From contig NZ_VFMS01000001.1 of NCBI RefSeq assembly GCF_006715165.1, forward strand, positions 620,001 to 684,000: a DNA stretch of 64,000 nt. The letters run 5' to 3'. Every line of letters begins with the position of its first letter. Position 1 is the stretch's first letter. Shown here one piece after another: positions 25,172 to 33,588 of this stretch. The notes beneath the pieces are model-generated. The model worked only from the letters and a program-made list of their open reading frames with translations, was not told the DNA's origin and did no database searches. Both the position numbers and the translations under genes were made by a program. The DNA is from Arthrobacter sp. SLBN-122. Its GTDB lineage: Bacteria; Actinomycetota; Actinomycetes; Actinomycetales; Micrococcaceae.

Positions 25172-26152
25172 CTAGAACAGAGACTCCTGCACTGCCGGGA
25201 CCTCCGAAGCGTAGTCACCCAGGGTGATGGTGCGGGCGGCCAGTTGGGACAGGTTCACCACGAACACGGCGTCCGTGCCGTCGAGCCGGGCCAGCACGTT
25301 GGCCCCGCTCAGCGCCGTGATCCGGAAGCCGTGCTGCCCCTGGTCCAGGGCATGCGGGTAGGGATGGCGTTGGCCTGGCCCGTGCAGGGCGTCAGCCTGC
25401 GCCGGCCGCACCCACTGCTCCGCCACAGTTTCAAAGCCGTCGACGGCGGTGCGCGCCAGCAGCGCGCGTACCTCGGCGGCCGCGCGGGCATTCGTGGCCA
25501 GCAGGTCCGCCGCCGGGAGCGGCTGCAGCAGGGCGTCCGCCTTGGCTGCGGACCGCACTTGCTGCGTGAGGCCGACCTCGGCCGTCACCAGGTCCTCCAG
25601 GATCCGCACCACGCGGCCGTCCTGCGCCCTGGCAACATACGCCGCCGTGGCTGCCCCCTGCTCCGCGAGCCTGCTCCACTTCCGCGGACCGGAGGCTGTA
25701 CCCACCTTGGTGGCACCGCCGGCGAACGTGGCAATGTACAGCCAGTGTTCCTGCATCAGGTAGTCGCGCAGGCCCGGGGTGACCCGGCCGCCCCGGTGGA
25801 AGTCATGCATCAGCCGGGACTCGTCCAGCACGAAGCACCGCTCGCACTGCTTTCCCCTAGCGGCCGGGACGCGGGAGCCGCAGAGGATGTGGCTGCGCGA
25901 GCCGGCCGACTGGACCTGGACGTGGCCCAGGCAGAACCTGCCCGGCTGTGCCACCCGGAAGCCGAGGCGTGCGCCGGAATGGAGGCCCAGCTCCCGGAAG
26001 TCTCCCTCCGGCGACTGGAGGCGCAGAACCGGGCCGCCGGCGTCGTCCATTGCCTTGGCAGGGTCAGCTGCCTTTGAACCCGCCGCTGGGCTGGAGCCCG
26101 GTGGCGGCCCATCCCAAAAGACCCCGTGGACCAGATAGCGGGTATCGGTCAC
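25172..26152 (-). CDS. DUF2797 domain protein
   Basis: A 326-residue protein of the DUF2797 family. It has a Cys-containing stretch (HILCGSRVP then GKQCERCF, about 90-107) that could bind zinc, and a GIY-YIG-like core LYIATFAGGATKVGTASGPR, with W-S-R-L-A-E-Q-G and an acidic E-D-L-V-T following. The G-x-x-K-x-G-x-x motif resembles GIY-YIG nuclease folds, but enzymatic activity is unproven for the family. GTG start. It sits between the CitE-like and DUF3188 genes on the same strand, 28 and 35 bases apart. Confidence 0.8.
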   Translation of the reverse strand: MTDTRYLVHGVFWDGPPPGSSPAAGSKAADPAKAMDDAGGPVLRLQSPEGDFRELGLHSGARLGFRVAQPGRFCLGHVQVQSAGSRSHILCGSRVPAARGKQCERCFVLDESRLMHDFHRGGRVTPGLRDYLMQEHWLYIATFAGGATKVGTASGPRKWSRLAEQGAATAAYVARAQDGRVVRILEDLVTAEVGLTQQVRSAAKADALLQPLPAADLLATNARAAAEVRALLARTAVDGFETVAEQWVRPAQADALHGPGQRHPYPHALDQGQHGFRITALSGANVLARLDGTDAVFVVNLSQLAARTITLGDYASEVPAVQESLF

Positions 26153-26180
26153 GGGGTCTCCTGAAAGGTGATTGGTGGGG

Positions 26181-27044
26181 CTACAGCGCGGGCTGCACCC
26201 CGAAGGCTACGGCGAGCTTCATGATCTTCTCGGCGCGGCCCAGGCGGGGCAGGTCGGAGCCGTCGCGGATGACGCGGCCGTTGGCTTCGAAGTCGTTCAT
26301 GAAGTCGGTGGCCCAGGCGACGTCCGACGGCGTGGGGCTGATGACCTCGTTGATGACCGGCGTCTGGTCGATGGCCAGGCACAGCTTGCCCGTCATGCCC
26401 ATCATTACGGTGATGCCGGTCTGCTCGCGCAGGATGGGGTGGTTGGTGCCGACGGTGGGGCCGTCGATGGGGCCGGGCAGGTTGCCCACCCGGCTGGCGA
26501 CCACGAGCTTGGCGCGCGGGTAGGCCATGGCTTCCGGGGTGGCGGCCATGCCCGTGTCGCGGCGGAAGTCGCCGGAACCGAAGGCCAGGCGGAACGCGCC
26601 CTGGGCCTTGGCGATGTGGTTGGCTTCCTCGATGCCGAGGGCGGATTCCACCAGGGGGATCACCGGGGTCTTGCCGTCCATGCGGTGGAAGCTCTCGGTG
26701 ACCTGGTCCGCGGATTCGGTCTTGGCGAGCATGACGCCCAGCAGGCCCGGGGTGCCGCGCAGCCCGGCGAGGTCATCGGCCCAGAACGGGCTGGTGGCGT
26801 CATTGATCCGGACCCAGGCCTTGCCGCCGGCGGTCAGCCAGTCAATCACGTTGCCGCGGGCCTGGTCCTTCTGGGACGGGTCCACCGCATCTTCAATATC
26901 CAGGATGATCGAGTCGGCACGGGAGACGGCCGACTGGTCGAAAAGCTCCGGCTTCATGGCATTGACCAGCAACCAGGAACGGGCGATCTCTGCGGGGATA
27001 TTGCGTTCCGGCCTAACGGTTTCGGCGGCGATGGTAGACGTCAT
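26181..27044 (-). CDS. CitE-like HpcH/HpaI aldolase family lyase
   Basis: A 287-residue TIM-barrel protein of the CitE/malyl-CoA lyase family, which cleave or form C-C bonds of CoA thioesters using Mg2+. Motifs: RSWLLVNAMKPELFDQS at the front, ADSIILDIEDAVDP (acidic metal site), WVRINDATSPFW with the catalytic Arg, and PVIPLVESALGIEEA with a metal-binding Glu. No citrate lyase alpha or gamma genes are nearby, so it is a stand-alone CitE-like enzyme; substrate unknown. First gene of a likely operon with the DUF2797 and DUF3188 genes. Confidence 0.85.
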   Translation of the reverse strand: MTSTIAAETVRPERNIPAEIARSWLLVNAMKPELFDQSAVSRADSIILDIEDAVDPSQKDQARGNVIDWLTAGGKAWVRINDATSPFWADDLAGLRGTPGLLGVMLAKTESADQVTESFHRMDGKTPVIPLVESALGIEEANHIAKAQGAFRLAFGSGDFRRDTGMAATPEAMAYPRAKLVVASRVGNLPGPIDGPTVGTNHPILREQTGITVMMGMTGKLCLAIDQTPVINEVISPTPSDVAWATDFMNDFEANGRVIRDGSDLPRLGRAEKIMKLAVAFGVQPAL

Positions 27045-27150
27045 GCTTTCTACAGTATCCGCCCCGCAACCGGCACGGCGAAGAAAAGGGCCAGCTTGTG
27101 AGGTTCAATACGAACTAAACGGGATATGACTGATGCCTCTGGGACATGTA

Positions 27151-27200
27151 GGTAGCAGCAGGTGCCGTTATGAGGCTCCATAACGACACCTGCTGCTACC
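27151..27200. repeat. Near-perfect 22-bp inverted repeat (hairpin)
   Basis: GGTAGCAGCAGGTG, C, CGTTATG pairs with CATAACG, A, CACCTGCTGCTACC around a 6-base loop; only one mismatch interrupts the stem. There is no T-run on either strand, so it is not a standard rho-independent terminator. It lies 13 bases past the end of the aldo/keto reductase gene. Confidence 0.85.
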
Positions 27201-27213
27201 CAGTTGGGAGGGG

Positions 27214-28155
27214 TCAGGGGATGTTGCTCCCGCGCGCCGTGACCCAGAGTTTGTACCAGTCGGCGCGGCTGAGGGCCTGCGCCACCCGGGCCGCGTCAGC
27301 GCAGGCCCGGATCCGGTCCAGGTTAACCGTTCCGATCACCGGTGCGATCCCGGCTGGATGCTTCATCAGCCAGCCGAGCAGGACAGCCTCACCGGAGGTG
27401 CCGTACTGTGCCGCAAGCTCCGCCACGAGTTCGGCAGTTGCCGCGTCGGCTGAGGTGGGGCTGTCGGGTTCCGCCCCTGTATAGACGCCGCGGGCCAGGG
27501 AGCCGTACGCCTGCAGGGTGATGTTGTTGCGGACGCAGTACTCCACCGTCCCATGCGGGAAGCTGTAGTCCAGGTGTTCCGGGTGGTTGACCAGGACCTG
27601 GCTTTCCAGCCATGCCCGCTTGAGCAGGCTCATCTCCAGCTGATTGGCCACCACCGGGGTTTCCAGCCGGTCCTGCAGCACCTCAATCTGCGCTGCGGAC
27701 ATGTTGGACACACCCAGTTGCCGGACCTTGCCTTCGTCCATGAGCTGCCCGACGGCCGATGCCACCTCCGCGGGGTCCGCCAGGGGGTCGGGGCGGTGCA
27801 GCAGGAGGATATCCACGTAGCCGGTCCGGAGCCGTTCCAGGCTGCCGTTGACCCGTTCCAGGATGGCCTCCCGGCTCAGGTCGTAGTGGGTCTGCAGGCC
27901 ACGTTCGTTCAGCCGGATGCCGCACTTGGTCTGCAGCCGGATCCGCTCCCGCAGGCCCGGAGTGGCGGCCAGGACCTCGCCGAACACAGCTTCGGACTTG
28001 CCGCTGCGGTAGATGTCCGCATGGTCGAACAGGGTGATCCCGGCGTCCAGGGCCGCCTGGACGGCCGCAGCGGCCTGGTCCACATGGTGGCTTCCATGTG
28101 GCTCGTCAGACCAGCTGCCGCCCAGTCCCATGCATCCGTAGATGACTTCCTGCAT
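27214..28155 (-). CDS. Aldo/keto reductase
   Basis: A 313-residue NADPH-dependent oxidoreductase of the YdhF-like AKR group. After an initial strand it shows GITLFDHADIYRSGKSEAVF with the catalytic Asp and Tyr, the Lys in LQTKCGI, and RTGYVDILLLHRPDPLAD with the catalytic His. The C-terminal coenzyme site reads APVIGTVNLDRIRAC. Cytosolic; reduces carbonyl compounds, substrate unknown. It lies 57 bases behind the alpha-glucosidase gene on the same strand and may be co-transcribed with it. GC-rich overlapping frames on the opposite strand are not supported. Confidence 0.9.
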   Translation of the reverse strand: MQEVIYGCMGLGGSWSDEPHGSHHVDQAAAAVQAALDAGITLFDHADIYRSGKSEAVFGEVLAATPGLRERIRLQTKCGIRLNERGLQTHYDLSREAILERVNGSLERLRTGYVDILLLHRPDPLADPAEVASAVGQLMDEGKVRQLGVSNMSAAQIEVLQDRLETPVVANQLEMSLLKRAWLESQVLVNHPEHLDYSFPHGTVEYCVRNNITLQAYGSLARGVYTGAEPDSPTSADAATAELVAELAAQYGTSGEAVLLGWLMKHPAGIAPVIGTVNLDRIRACADAARVAQALSRADWYKLWVTARGSNIP

Positions 28156-28212
28156 CAGGCCCGCTCCCCCATCAGGACAGCCGGCCTTCCCAGGACTCCA
28201 ACCAGGCCCAAC

Positions 28213-29925
28213 TCAACGCAGCCAGGCGGTGGTGTTGGCCGGCAGCTTGCCGTCCTCCAGCGGGCCGCTGCTGACCAGCACCTCGCCGGCCGGAAGCTCG
28301 ACGGCGGTGTTCCCGAAGTTGGTCACGGACTGCCAGCCGTTGGGCCGCTTGAAGTGCAGGACATCCGGGTTCCCGTTTTCGGCCCACTCGAGCGCCTCGT
28401 CCGTCATCAGTTCGCGGCGGAGCTTCAGGGCCTTGCGGTAGAGCTCCAGGGTGGAGCCATCGGTCCCGTCCTGGGCCTCAACCGCGTACTTGCTGAACCA
28501 GTCCGGCTGCGGCAGGTGGGAGCCGCCCTCGCCAAAGCCGAAGGACGTGCCCTCCACCTTCCAGGGCAGTGGGACGCGGCAGCCGTCGCGGCCGATTTCC
28601 ACGCCCTTGTTGCGGAAGAAGGACGGATCCTGCCGTTCCGATTCGGGAATCTCGGCCACTTCCTGAAGGCCCAGTTCCTCGCCCTGGTAGAGGTAGGCGG
28701 ATCCGGGAACGGCGAGCATCAGGAGGGTGGCGGCCCGTGCACGGCGCTCGCCCAGTTCAACGTCCAGCTGGTCCTTGGGGCCGCCGGCCAGCAGCCAATC
28801 CTTGCCGTCCTGGCCCTTGGCGCCGGCCTTTTCCTTGGCCACCTGGGGCAGCCCGTAGCGGGTGGCGTGCCGCACGACGTCGTGGTTGGAGAACACCCAC
28901 GTGGAGGAGGCGCCGGTGGCGGCGGCCTCGGCCAGGTTGCGGGTGATGATCTCCTTGTATTCGGCGGCGTCGAAGTCGGCCTGGAGCAGGTCGAAGTTGA
29001 ACGCCTGGCCGAGGCCCTGGGGGCTGGCGTAGCGGGCACGCCGGGTGGCGTGCACCCAGGCTTCGGCGACGGCGGTGCGCGGCGGGTTGTACTCGTTGAA
29101 CACTTCGCGCCATTCGGCGTAGATCTCGTGGACCTCGTCGCGGTCCCAGAACGGGTGCGTTCCGTCGTCGAATCCGTCCACGCCGGTGTTGGCGGCGCTC
29201 AGTTCCAGCTTGGAGAGCAGCGGCTCGGTGAGGTCCTTGGTGAGGGCGTGGGCCACGTCGACGCGGAAACCGTCAACGCCGCGGTCGGACCAGAAGCGCA
29301 GGGTCTTCAGAAAGTCATCCCGGATCTCGCGGTTGGACCAGTTCAGGTCCGGCTGTTCCTTGGCAAAGATGTGCATGTACCACTGGCCGGGGGTGCCGTC
29401 CGGTTCGGTGATGCGCTCCCAGGCGGGCCCGCCGAACACCGAGTCCCAGTCCGACGGCGGGAACTCACCGTTGTGGCCTTTGCCGTCACGGAAGATGTAG
29501 CGGTCGCGTGCCGGGGATCCCTTTGGCGAGGCAAGTGCCTCCTGGAACCACTTGTGCCGGTTGGAGGAGTGGTTGGGGACGATGTCCGCAATCAGCTTGA
29601 TGCCGGCCTCGTGCAGCGCGGCGGCCATTTCGTCGAAGTCGTCCAGCGTGCCCAGCTTGGGGTCCACGTCGCGGTAGTCGTCCACGTCATAGCCGCCGTC
29701 CGCCAGCGCGGAGGGGTAGAACGGGCTCAGCCAGACGGCGTCGATGCCCAGCGACTTCAGGTACGGGACCTTGGCGGTGATGCCCTTCAGGTCACCGATG
29801 CCATCGCCGTTGGAGTCCGCAAAGCTGCGCGGATAGATCTGGTAGACGGAGGCCTGGCGCCACCAGTTGGCGTCGGCCGGGCGGTCGGAGTCGGACAGGG
29901 TTGCCAGCGTGGCAGTGGTGGACAA
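28213..29925 (-). CDS. Alpha-glucosidase, glycoside hydrolase family 13
   Basis: A 570-residue cytosolic GH13 enzyme that releases glucose from short alpha-glucans. In order: VYQIYPRSFADSNGDGIGD, the first barrel strand AVWLSPFYPS, DIVPNHSS, the nucleophile Asp223 in GFRVDVAHA, the acid/base Glu288 in AVAEAW, and the transition-state Asp349 in FSNHDVVR. Start is TTG at 29925, with AAAGGA 8 bases upstream; the frame stays open far upstream but that region is the regulator's promoter. No signal peptide. The divergent ROK regulator gene suggests sugar-dependent repression. Confidence 0.94.
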   Translation of the reverse strand: MSTTATLATLSDSDRPADANWWRQASVYQIYPRSFADSNGDGIGDLKGITAKVPYLKSLGIDAVWLSPFYPSALADGGYDVDDYRDVDPKLGTLDDFDEMAAALHEAGIKLIADIVPNHSSNRHKWFQEALASPKGSPARDRYIFRDGKGHNGEFPPSDWDSVFGGPAWERITEPDGTPGQWYMHIFAKEQPDLNWSNREIRDDFLKTLRFWSDRGVDGFRVDVAHALTKDLTEPLLSKLELSAANTGVDGFDDGTHPFWDRDEVHEIYAEWREVFNEYNPPRTAVAEAWVHATRRARYASPQGLGQAFNFDLLQADFDAAEYKEIITRNLAEAAATGASSTWVFSNHDVVRHATRYGLPQVAKEKAGAKGQDGKDWLLAGGPKDQLDVELGERRARAATLLMLAVPGSAYLYQGEELGLQEVAEIPESERQDPSFFRNKGVEIGRDGCRVPLPWKVEGTSFGFGEGGSHLPQPDWFSKYAVEAQDGTDGSTLELYRKALKLRRELMTDEALEWAENGNPDVLHFKRPNGWQSVTNFGNTAVELPAGEVLVSSGPLEDGKLPANTTAWLR

Positions 29926-29956
29926 GGGGTGATCCTTTTCTGTGCAGCAGGGTACA

Positions 29957-29973
29957 TTTATATTGAATCTAAA
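29957..29973. promoter_or_regulatory. Pseudo-palindrome, likely ROK repressor operator
   Basis: On the minus strand TTTAGATTCAATATAAA is symmetric at 7 of 8 positions per arm. It is an AT-rich island in GC-rich DNA, placed between the divergent alpha-glucosidase and ROK genes. Confidence 0.55.
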
Positions 29974-30022
29974 TTTACTTTCCCAAGTATTATCTGGTGC
30001 TTTGTACAGGAAGGTCAACAGC

Positions 30023-31234
30023 ATGCCTGAACTGGTTCCGGCGACTCCCCAGCTGCTGCGGCGGGTCAGTGCCGGCGCAGTCCTGGAGTTCCTGCGCGCC
30101 TCGGCCGCTGTGACCGTCACGGACGTCATGGCAGCAACCGGCCTGACCCGCGCCACCACCATCGCCGTCTGCGAGGACCTGGTCCGCCGAGGCTGGGTCC
30201 TGGAGCGGGAGAACCAGCGCGAATTCGGCGGGTACCAGAAGGGCCGTCCGGCACGCCGCTTCGAACTCAACGAGCGCGCAGGCGTGGTCCTGGGCATGGA
30301 CATCGGCTACGCCAAGGTCACCGCGGTGGTATCGGATCTCCGGGGCAAGACCCTGGGACGGTCCAGCCGCCCCTTCCAGGCCGGCGAGGTGGGCTCCCGG
30401 GAACGCATCGCCTTTATCGACGGCGTGGCCATGGCCGCCCTGGGCTCCGCAGGAGCGGAACCAGGACAGGTGCTGGCCGTGTGCGCGGGGGTTGCCGCGC
30501 CGGTGGACCGGCACGGCGACGTGGTTGCCACGCAGACATTCTGGGGGCTGTTCGACCTGGGACTGCGGGCGGCCCTCAAGGAAACCCGCGGCTGGACCGT
30601 GCTGCTGGAAAACGACGCCAACCTCGCAGCCCTGGGTGACCGCTGGCAGGGTGCGGCCGCGGCGATTGACGACGTGGTGGTGATCCTGGCCAGCGAACGG
30701 CTGGGTTCAGGCATCGTTGAGGGCGGCCGGCTGGTCCACGGAACACGCGGCAGCGCCGGGGAACTCGCGTACCTGGATCTGGTGGAAGGGGTGGGTGACA
30801 CCTACGGCATAGCGCACCTTGCCCGTACCTGGGCGGCCGAAGCCCTGGCCACGGACAGCCCCACAGCCCTCCGCAACGTCCAGCTCGGGCGGGTGGAGGC
30901 AGAGCAGGTCTTCGCCGCTGCGGAACAGGGTGACGCTGTGGCGCTGGGCATCCTGGACCGGCTGGCGGACAGGATGGCGAGGGTGATAGGGACCGTGGCC
31001 ACCCTGCTCAACCCCGAGCTGGTGGTAATCGGCGGCGGTGTGGCAGATTCCGCCCACGTGCTCCTTGACCCCATCAGCGAGCGCCTGGCTGAATACACAG
31101 CCACCCCCGCCCGCGTGGCAGTATCCCCGCTGGGCGATTCCATCGTGACGGTGGGCGCGGTGCGCCGCGCCCTGGACTACGTGGAGGGGAACTCGCTGGA
31201 CCTCGTACTGGCGGGGCCCGTTACTCCGGGCTGA
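30023..31234 (+). CDS. ROK-family transcriptional regulator
   Basis: 403 residues from ATG 30023 (MPELVPATPQLLRRVSAGAV), with GGAAGG upstream; an in-frame ATG-like codon at 29942 would cross the operator. Residues 10-80 form a winged helix (TVTDVMAATGLTRATTIAVC). Residues 95-395 are the ROK sugar-kinase-like domain with GMDIGYAKVTAVVSD, LLENDANLAALGD, and the glycine-rich ELVVIGGGVADS. The zinc-site C-x-C-x-x-x-x-x-C of ROK kinases is absent, as is common for repressors. It probably senses a sugar and controls the divergent GH13 gene. Confidence 0.9.
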   Translation: MPELVPATPQLLRRVSAGAVLEFLRASAAVTVTDVMAATGLTRATTIAVCEDLVRRGWVLERENQREFGGYQKGRPARRFELNERAGVVLGMDIGYAKVTAVVSDLRGKTLGRSSRPFQAGEVGSRERIAFIDGVAMAALGSAGAEPGQVLAVCAGVAAPVDRHGDVVATQTFWGLFDLGLRAALKETRGWTVLLENDANLAALGDRWQGAAAAIDDVVVILASERLGSGIVEGGRLVHGTRGSAGELAYLDLVEGVGDTYGIAHLARTWAAEALATDSPTALRNVQLGRVEAEQVFAAAEQGDAVALGILDRLADRMARVIGTVATLLNPELVVIGGGVADSAHVLLDPISERLAEYTATPARVAVSPLGDSIVTVGAVRRALDYVEGNSLDLVLAGPVTPG

Positions 31235-31248
31235 ACCCGTTACTCCGG
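31217..31248. repeat. 13-bp direct repeat across two convergent gene ends
   Basis: CCCGTTACTCCGG occurs at 31217-31229 and again at 31236-31248. The first lies at the 3' end of the ROK gene, the second at the 3' end of the antiporter gene. Confidence 0.8.
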
Positions 31249-32811
31249 CATGACCATGGTCCGCAGGTCCAGCTGACGGAGCACCCGGTCCGCCACCTCC
31301 GGGTCCATGTCCGGCTCGTTGCGGGCCGCCACCACTTTCTGCCGCGCCGCGTCAAGCGCGATGGTCTGCACGGCGATGGCCAGCTCACGACCCCGCTGGC
31401 GCTTTTCCGCCAGCGGTTCGTTCCGCAGGCTCCCGTCCGTCAGATCCGCGTGCAGGCGCCGCATCCGGTCCCTGACCAGCGCCACTTTCTCCGGCGGCAG
31501 GTCCGTCATCAGATCGTGCTGCTTCAGGGCCGCGACCGCTGCTGCCTGCGCACGTGTGGCCAGCAGCCGGACGGCGTCGCGCTCTGCCGTACCGTCCTCG
31601 GAGGCCTTGAGGACCCGCATCAGCCACGGCAGCGACAGCCCGGGAAGGACCAGCGTGGCAAGCAGCACCGCGCAGGCAATCACCAGCAGGTAGTCCCGGC
31701 CCGGGAAAGGCGTCCCATCAGCCAGGGTGAGCGGCAGGGCCAGGGCCAATGCCAGGGTGGCCAGCCCGCGCATGCCGCACCAGGTCAGGATGAGGACTTC
31801 CTTCAGGGACGTGGGCTGCAGAAGGTTCCGGCGGTTTCGGGCGCCAAGGGCCAGGACACCCAGCCACAGGAAGCGGACCGCGAAGACCAGGACGCAGACC
31901 ACGACGGCCACCCCGATCATGCCGAAGATTTCCGTCCCCTCATCGCGGACCACATGGCGGATTTCCAGCCCCACCAGGCCGAAGGCCAGCCCGGTGACCA
32001 GCAGTTCCACCACATCCCAAAAAGCAGTCCGCGTGACGCGTTCGGCCGCGTCCTGCGGGCGGGCGTGGCGCTGCATTTCAAGGGCGGTTACCACCACGGC
32101 AATGACGCCTGAGGCGTGCATCTCCTCGGCGAGGATGTAGGCGGCGAAAGGCACCACCAAGGTCACAGCGCTACGGGCCACCATTGATGTGACCAGCCGG
32201 GTGACCAGGGCGATCAGCCAGCCCATGGCGATGCCCACCAGGACGGCAAGCGCCGCGCCCACCAGGAACTTCGGGACGACGTCAGCCTGCACCCTGGTTC
32301 CGCCCACGGCGGCGGCCACGGCCGCCTGGAAGATCACGATGGCGGCGGCGTCGTTGAATAATCCTTCGCTTTGAAGGACCGTGATCAGGCGGCGCGGCAT
32401 GTGCACCCGGCCCGCCACCGACTCCACGGCCACAGGATCCGGGGGCGCCACCATGGCCCCGAGGGCGATGGCCGCGGGAACCCCTATGCCGGGAATCATC
32501 AGCCATGCCGCGCCGGCCACAACCGCCGTGCTGATGACCACCAGGGCCACGGCCATCAGGATCAGCGTGCGCCACCGGACCCGGAACACCGCCCACGAAC
32601 TCCGCTGGGCGGTGGCAAACAACAATGGCGGCAGGAAGATGGGCAGGATGAGCTCTGGGGCAATCTCCAGGTCAGGAAAGCCCGGGATGAAGGTCAGCGC
32701 CACTGCCAGGAGGAGCATCAGGACCGGGTACGGCAGCTTCAGCCGGTCCCCCAGGCCCACAGCCACCACCGTGGCCAGCAGCAGTCCGATGATGAGGGCG
32801 AGCTGGTCCAT
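31240..32811 (-). CDS. Na+/H+ antiporter, CPA1 (NhaP-like) family
   Basis: A 523-residue inner-membrane protein with about 12 helices in residues 1-400 and a cytosolic helical tail of 120 residues. CPA1 markers are FLPPLLFATAQRSSW, VAPPDPVAVESVAG with the ion-binding Asp, and QSEGLFNDAAAIVIF. The tail (about 400-523) contains the repeated basic/acidic helices RDRMRRLHADLTDGSLRNEP. It exchanges Na+ or K+ for protons in pH and salt homeostasis; the precise cation is not predictable. It lies 18 bases behind the NmrA-like gene on the same strand. Confidence 0.92.
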   Translation of the reverse strand: MDQLALIIGLLLATVVAVGLGDRLKLPYPVLMLLLAVALTFIPGFPDLEIAPELILPIFLPPLLFATAQRSSWAVFRVRWRTLILMAVALVVISTAVVAGAAWLMIPGIGVPAAIALGAMVAPPDPVAVESVAGRVHMPRRLITVLQSEGLFNDAAAIVIFQAAVAAAVGGTRVQADVVPKFLVGAALAVLVGIAMGWLIALVTRLVTSMVARSAVTLVVPFAAYILAEEMHASGVIAVVVTALEMQRHARPQDAAERVTRTAFWDVVELLVTGLAFGLVGLEIRHVVRDEGTEIFGMIGVAVVVCVLVFAVRFLWLGVLALGARNRRNLLQPTSLKEVLILTWCGMRGLATLALALALPLTLADGTPFPGRDYLLVIACAVLLATLVLPGLSLPWLMRVLKASEDGTAERDAVRLLATRAQAAAVAALKQHDLMTDLPPEKVALVRDRMRRLHADLTDGSLRNEPLAEKRQRGRELAIAVQTIALDAARQKVVAARNEPDMDPEVADRVLRQLDLRTMVMPE

Positions 32812-32829
32812 GAGCCGCTTCCCCGGCCG

Positions 32830-33486
32830 TTAGGCGCCCGGCTCCAGCGCGGCCGCCACGGGCAGCGTGCCGTCGCAGAACTCGATGGTCCGCCCCGCCG
32901 TCTGGGGCAGGTCAAGTACTGCGGCTGCGACGATCGCCGCATTGACCCGTGAGGTTTCCTGCTCGTCCTCCGGGGAGGGATCAACGGCGATCCGTCCGGC
33001 ACCGGGTTTGTTGGTCAGGGCACTGGGCCCAAGGATGGTCCACGCCAGCCCGGTGCCGCGCAGATACTCGTCCGCGGCCGCCTTGGCTTCCGCGTAGGCA
33101 AAGAAGCTGCTGTCTTCCGGCACCCCGTGGTCCTTGCCGGCGCCGAAGTAGGACACCATGACATACCGGTTCACGCCGGCCTGGGCAGCAGCATCCATCG
33201 AGCGGATGGCGGCATCCCGATCCACTGCATAGGTGCGCTCGGGACTGCCGCCGCCGGCACCGGCGGACCAGACCACGGCGTCGTGGCCAGCCAGCGCGTC
33301 GGCGATTTCCGCCGTCGTGGCATTCTCCACGTCCAGGACTGACGGCGAGGCGCCGGTGTCGGCGACGTCCCCGGCATGGTCCGGATTCCGGATGAACGAT
33401 GTAACCGAGTGGCCTTCGCCGGTGAGGAGCTGGGACAGGAGGAGGGCCACTTTGCCGTGGCCGCCAATAATGGCGATGCGTGTCAT
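32830..33486 (-). CDS. NAD(P)H-binding protein, NmrA-like atypical SDR
   Basis: A 218-residue Rossmann-fold protein. The nucleotide loop is IAIIGGHGKVALLLSQLL (G-G-H-G-K-V-A), followed by F-I-R-N-P binding NADP, DAVVWSAGAG, and the Y-A-E-A-K-x-x-A-D segment in place of the Y-x-x-x-K of active SDRs. Such proteins act as NADP sensors or quinone-type reductases; role unknown. A CAGAAT box is 6 bases before the ATG. Followed by the antiporter gene. Divergent from narG with a 102-base gap. Confidence 0.85.
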   Translation of the reverse strand: MTRIAIIGGHGKVALLLSQLLTGEGHSVTSFIRNPDHAGDVADTGASPSVLDVENATTAEIADALAGHDAVVWSAGAGGGSPERTYAVDRDAAIRSMDAAAQAGVNRYVMVSYFGAGKDHGVPEDSSFFAYAEAKAAADEYLRGTGLAWTILGPSALTNKPGAGRIAVDPSPEDEQETSRVNAAIVAAAVLDLPQTAGRTIEFCDGTLPVAAALEPGA

Positions 33487-33576
33487 GGACCCATTCTGCC
33501 TGCAGGCACCTGGATGCAGAAGCTGCGTGAGCCTGAACAGGGCCGTTATGCCCTATCCCGACTGAAGGCACCTGCC

Positions 33577-33582
33577 TAGCTT
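33577..33582 (+). promoter_or_regulatory. -10 box TAGCTT of a leaderless promoter
   Basis: TAGCTT ends 6 bases before the narG ATG (GGGGGC between). Confidence 0.5.
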
Positions 33583-33588
33583 GGGGGC

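Noticed and set aside
27553..30030. An 825-codon plus-strand frame spanning the aldo/keto reductase and alpha-glucosidase genes.
   Set aside because: It crosses two real genes and an intergenic region with no domain; a shadow of GC-rich codons.
33487..33588. FNR-type site (TTGAT-N4-ATCAA) upstream of narG.
   Set aside because: Searched by eye; no such symmetric sequence is present, so oxygen control of this operon cannot be claimed from the window.
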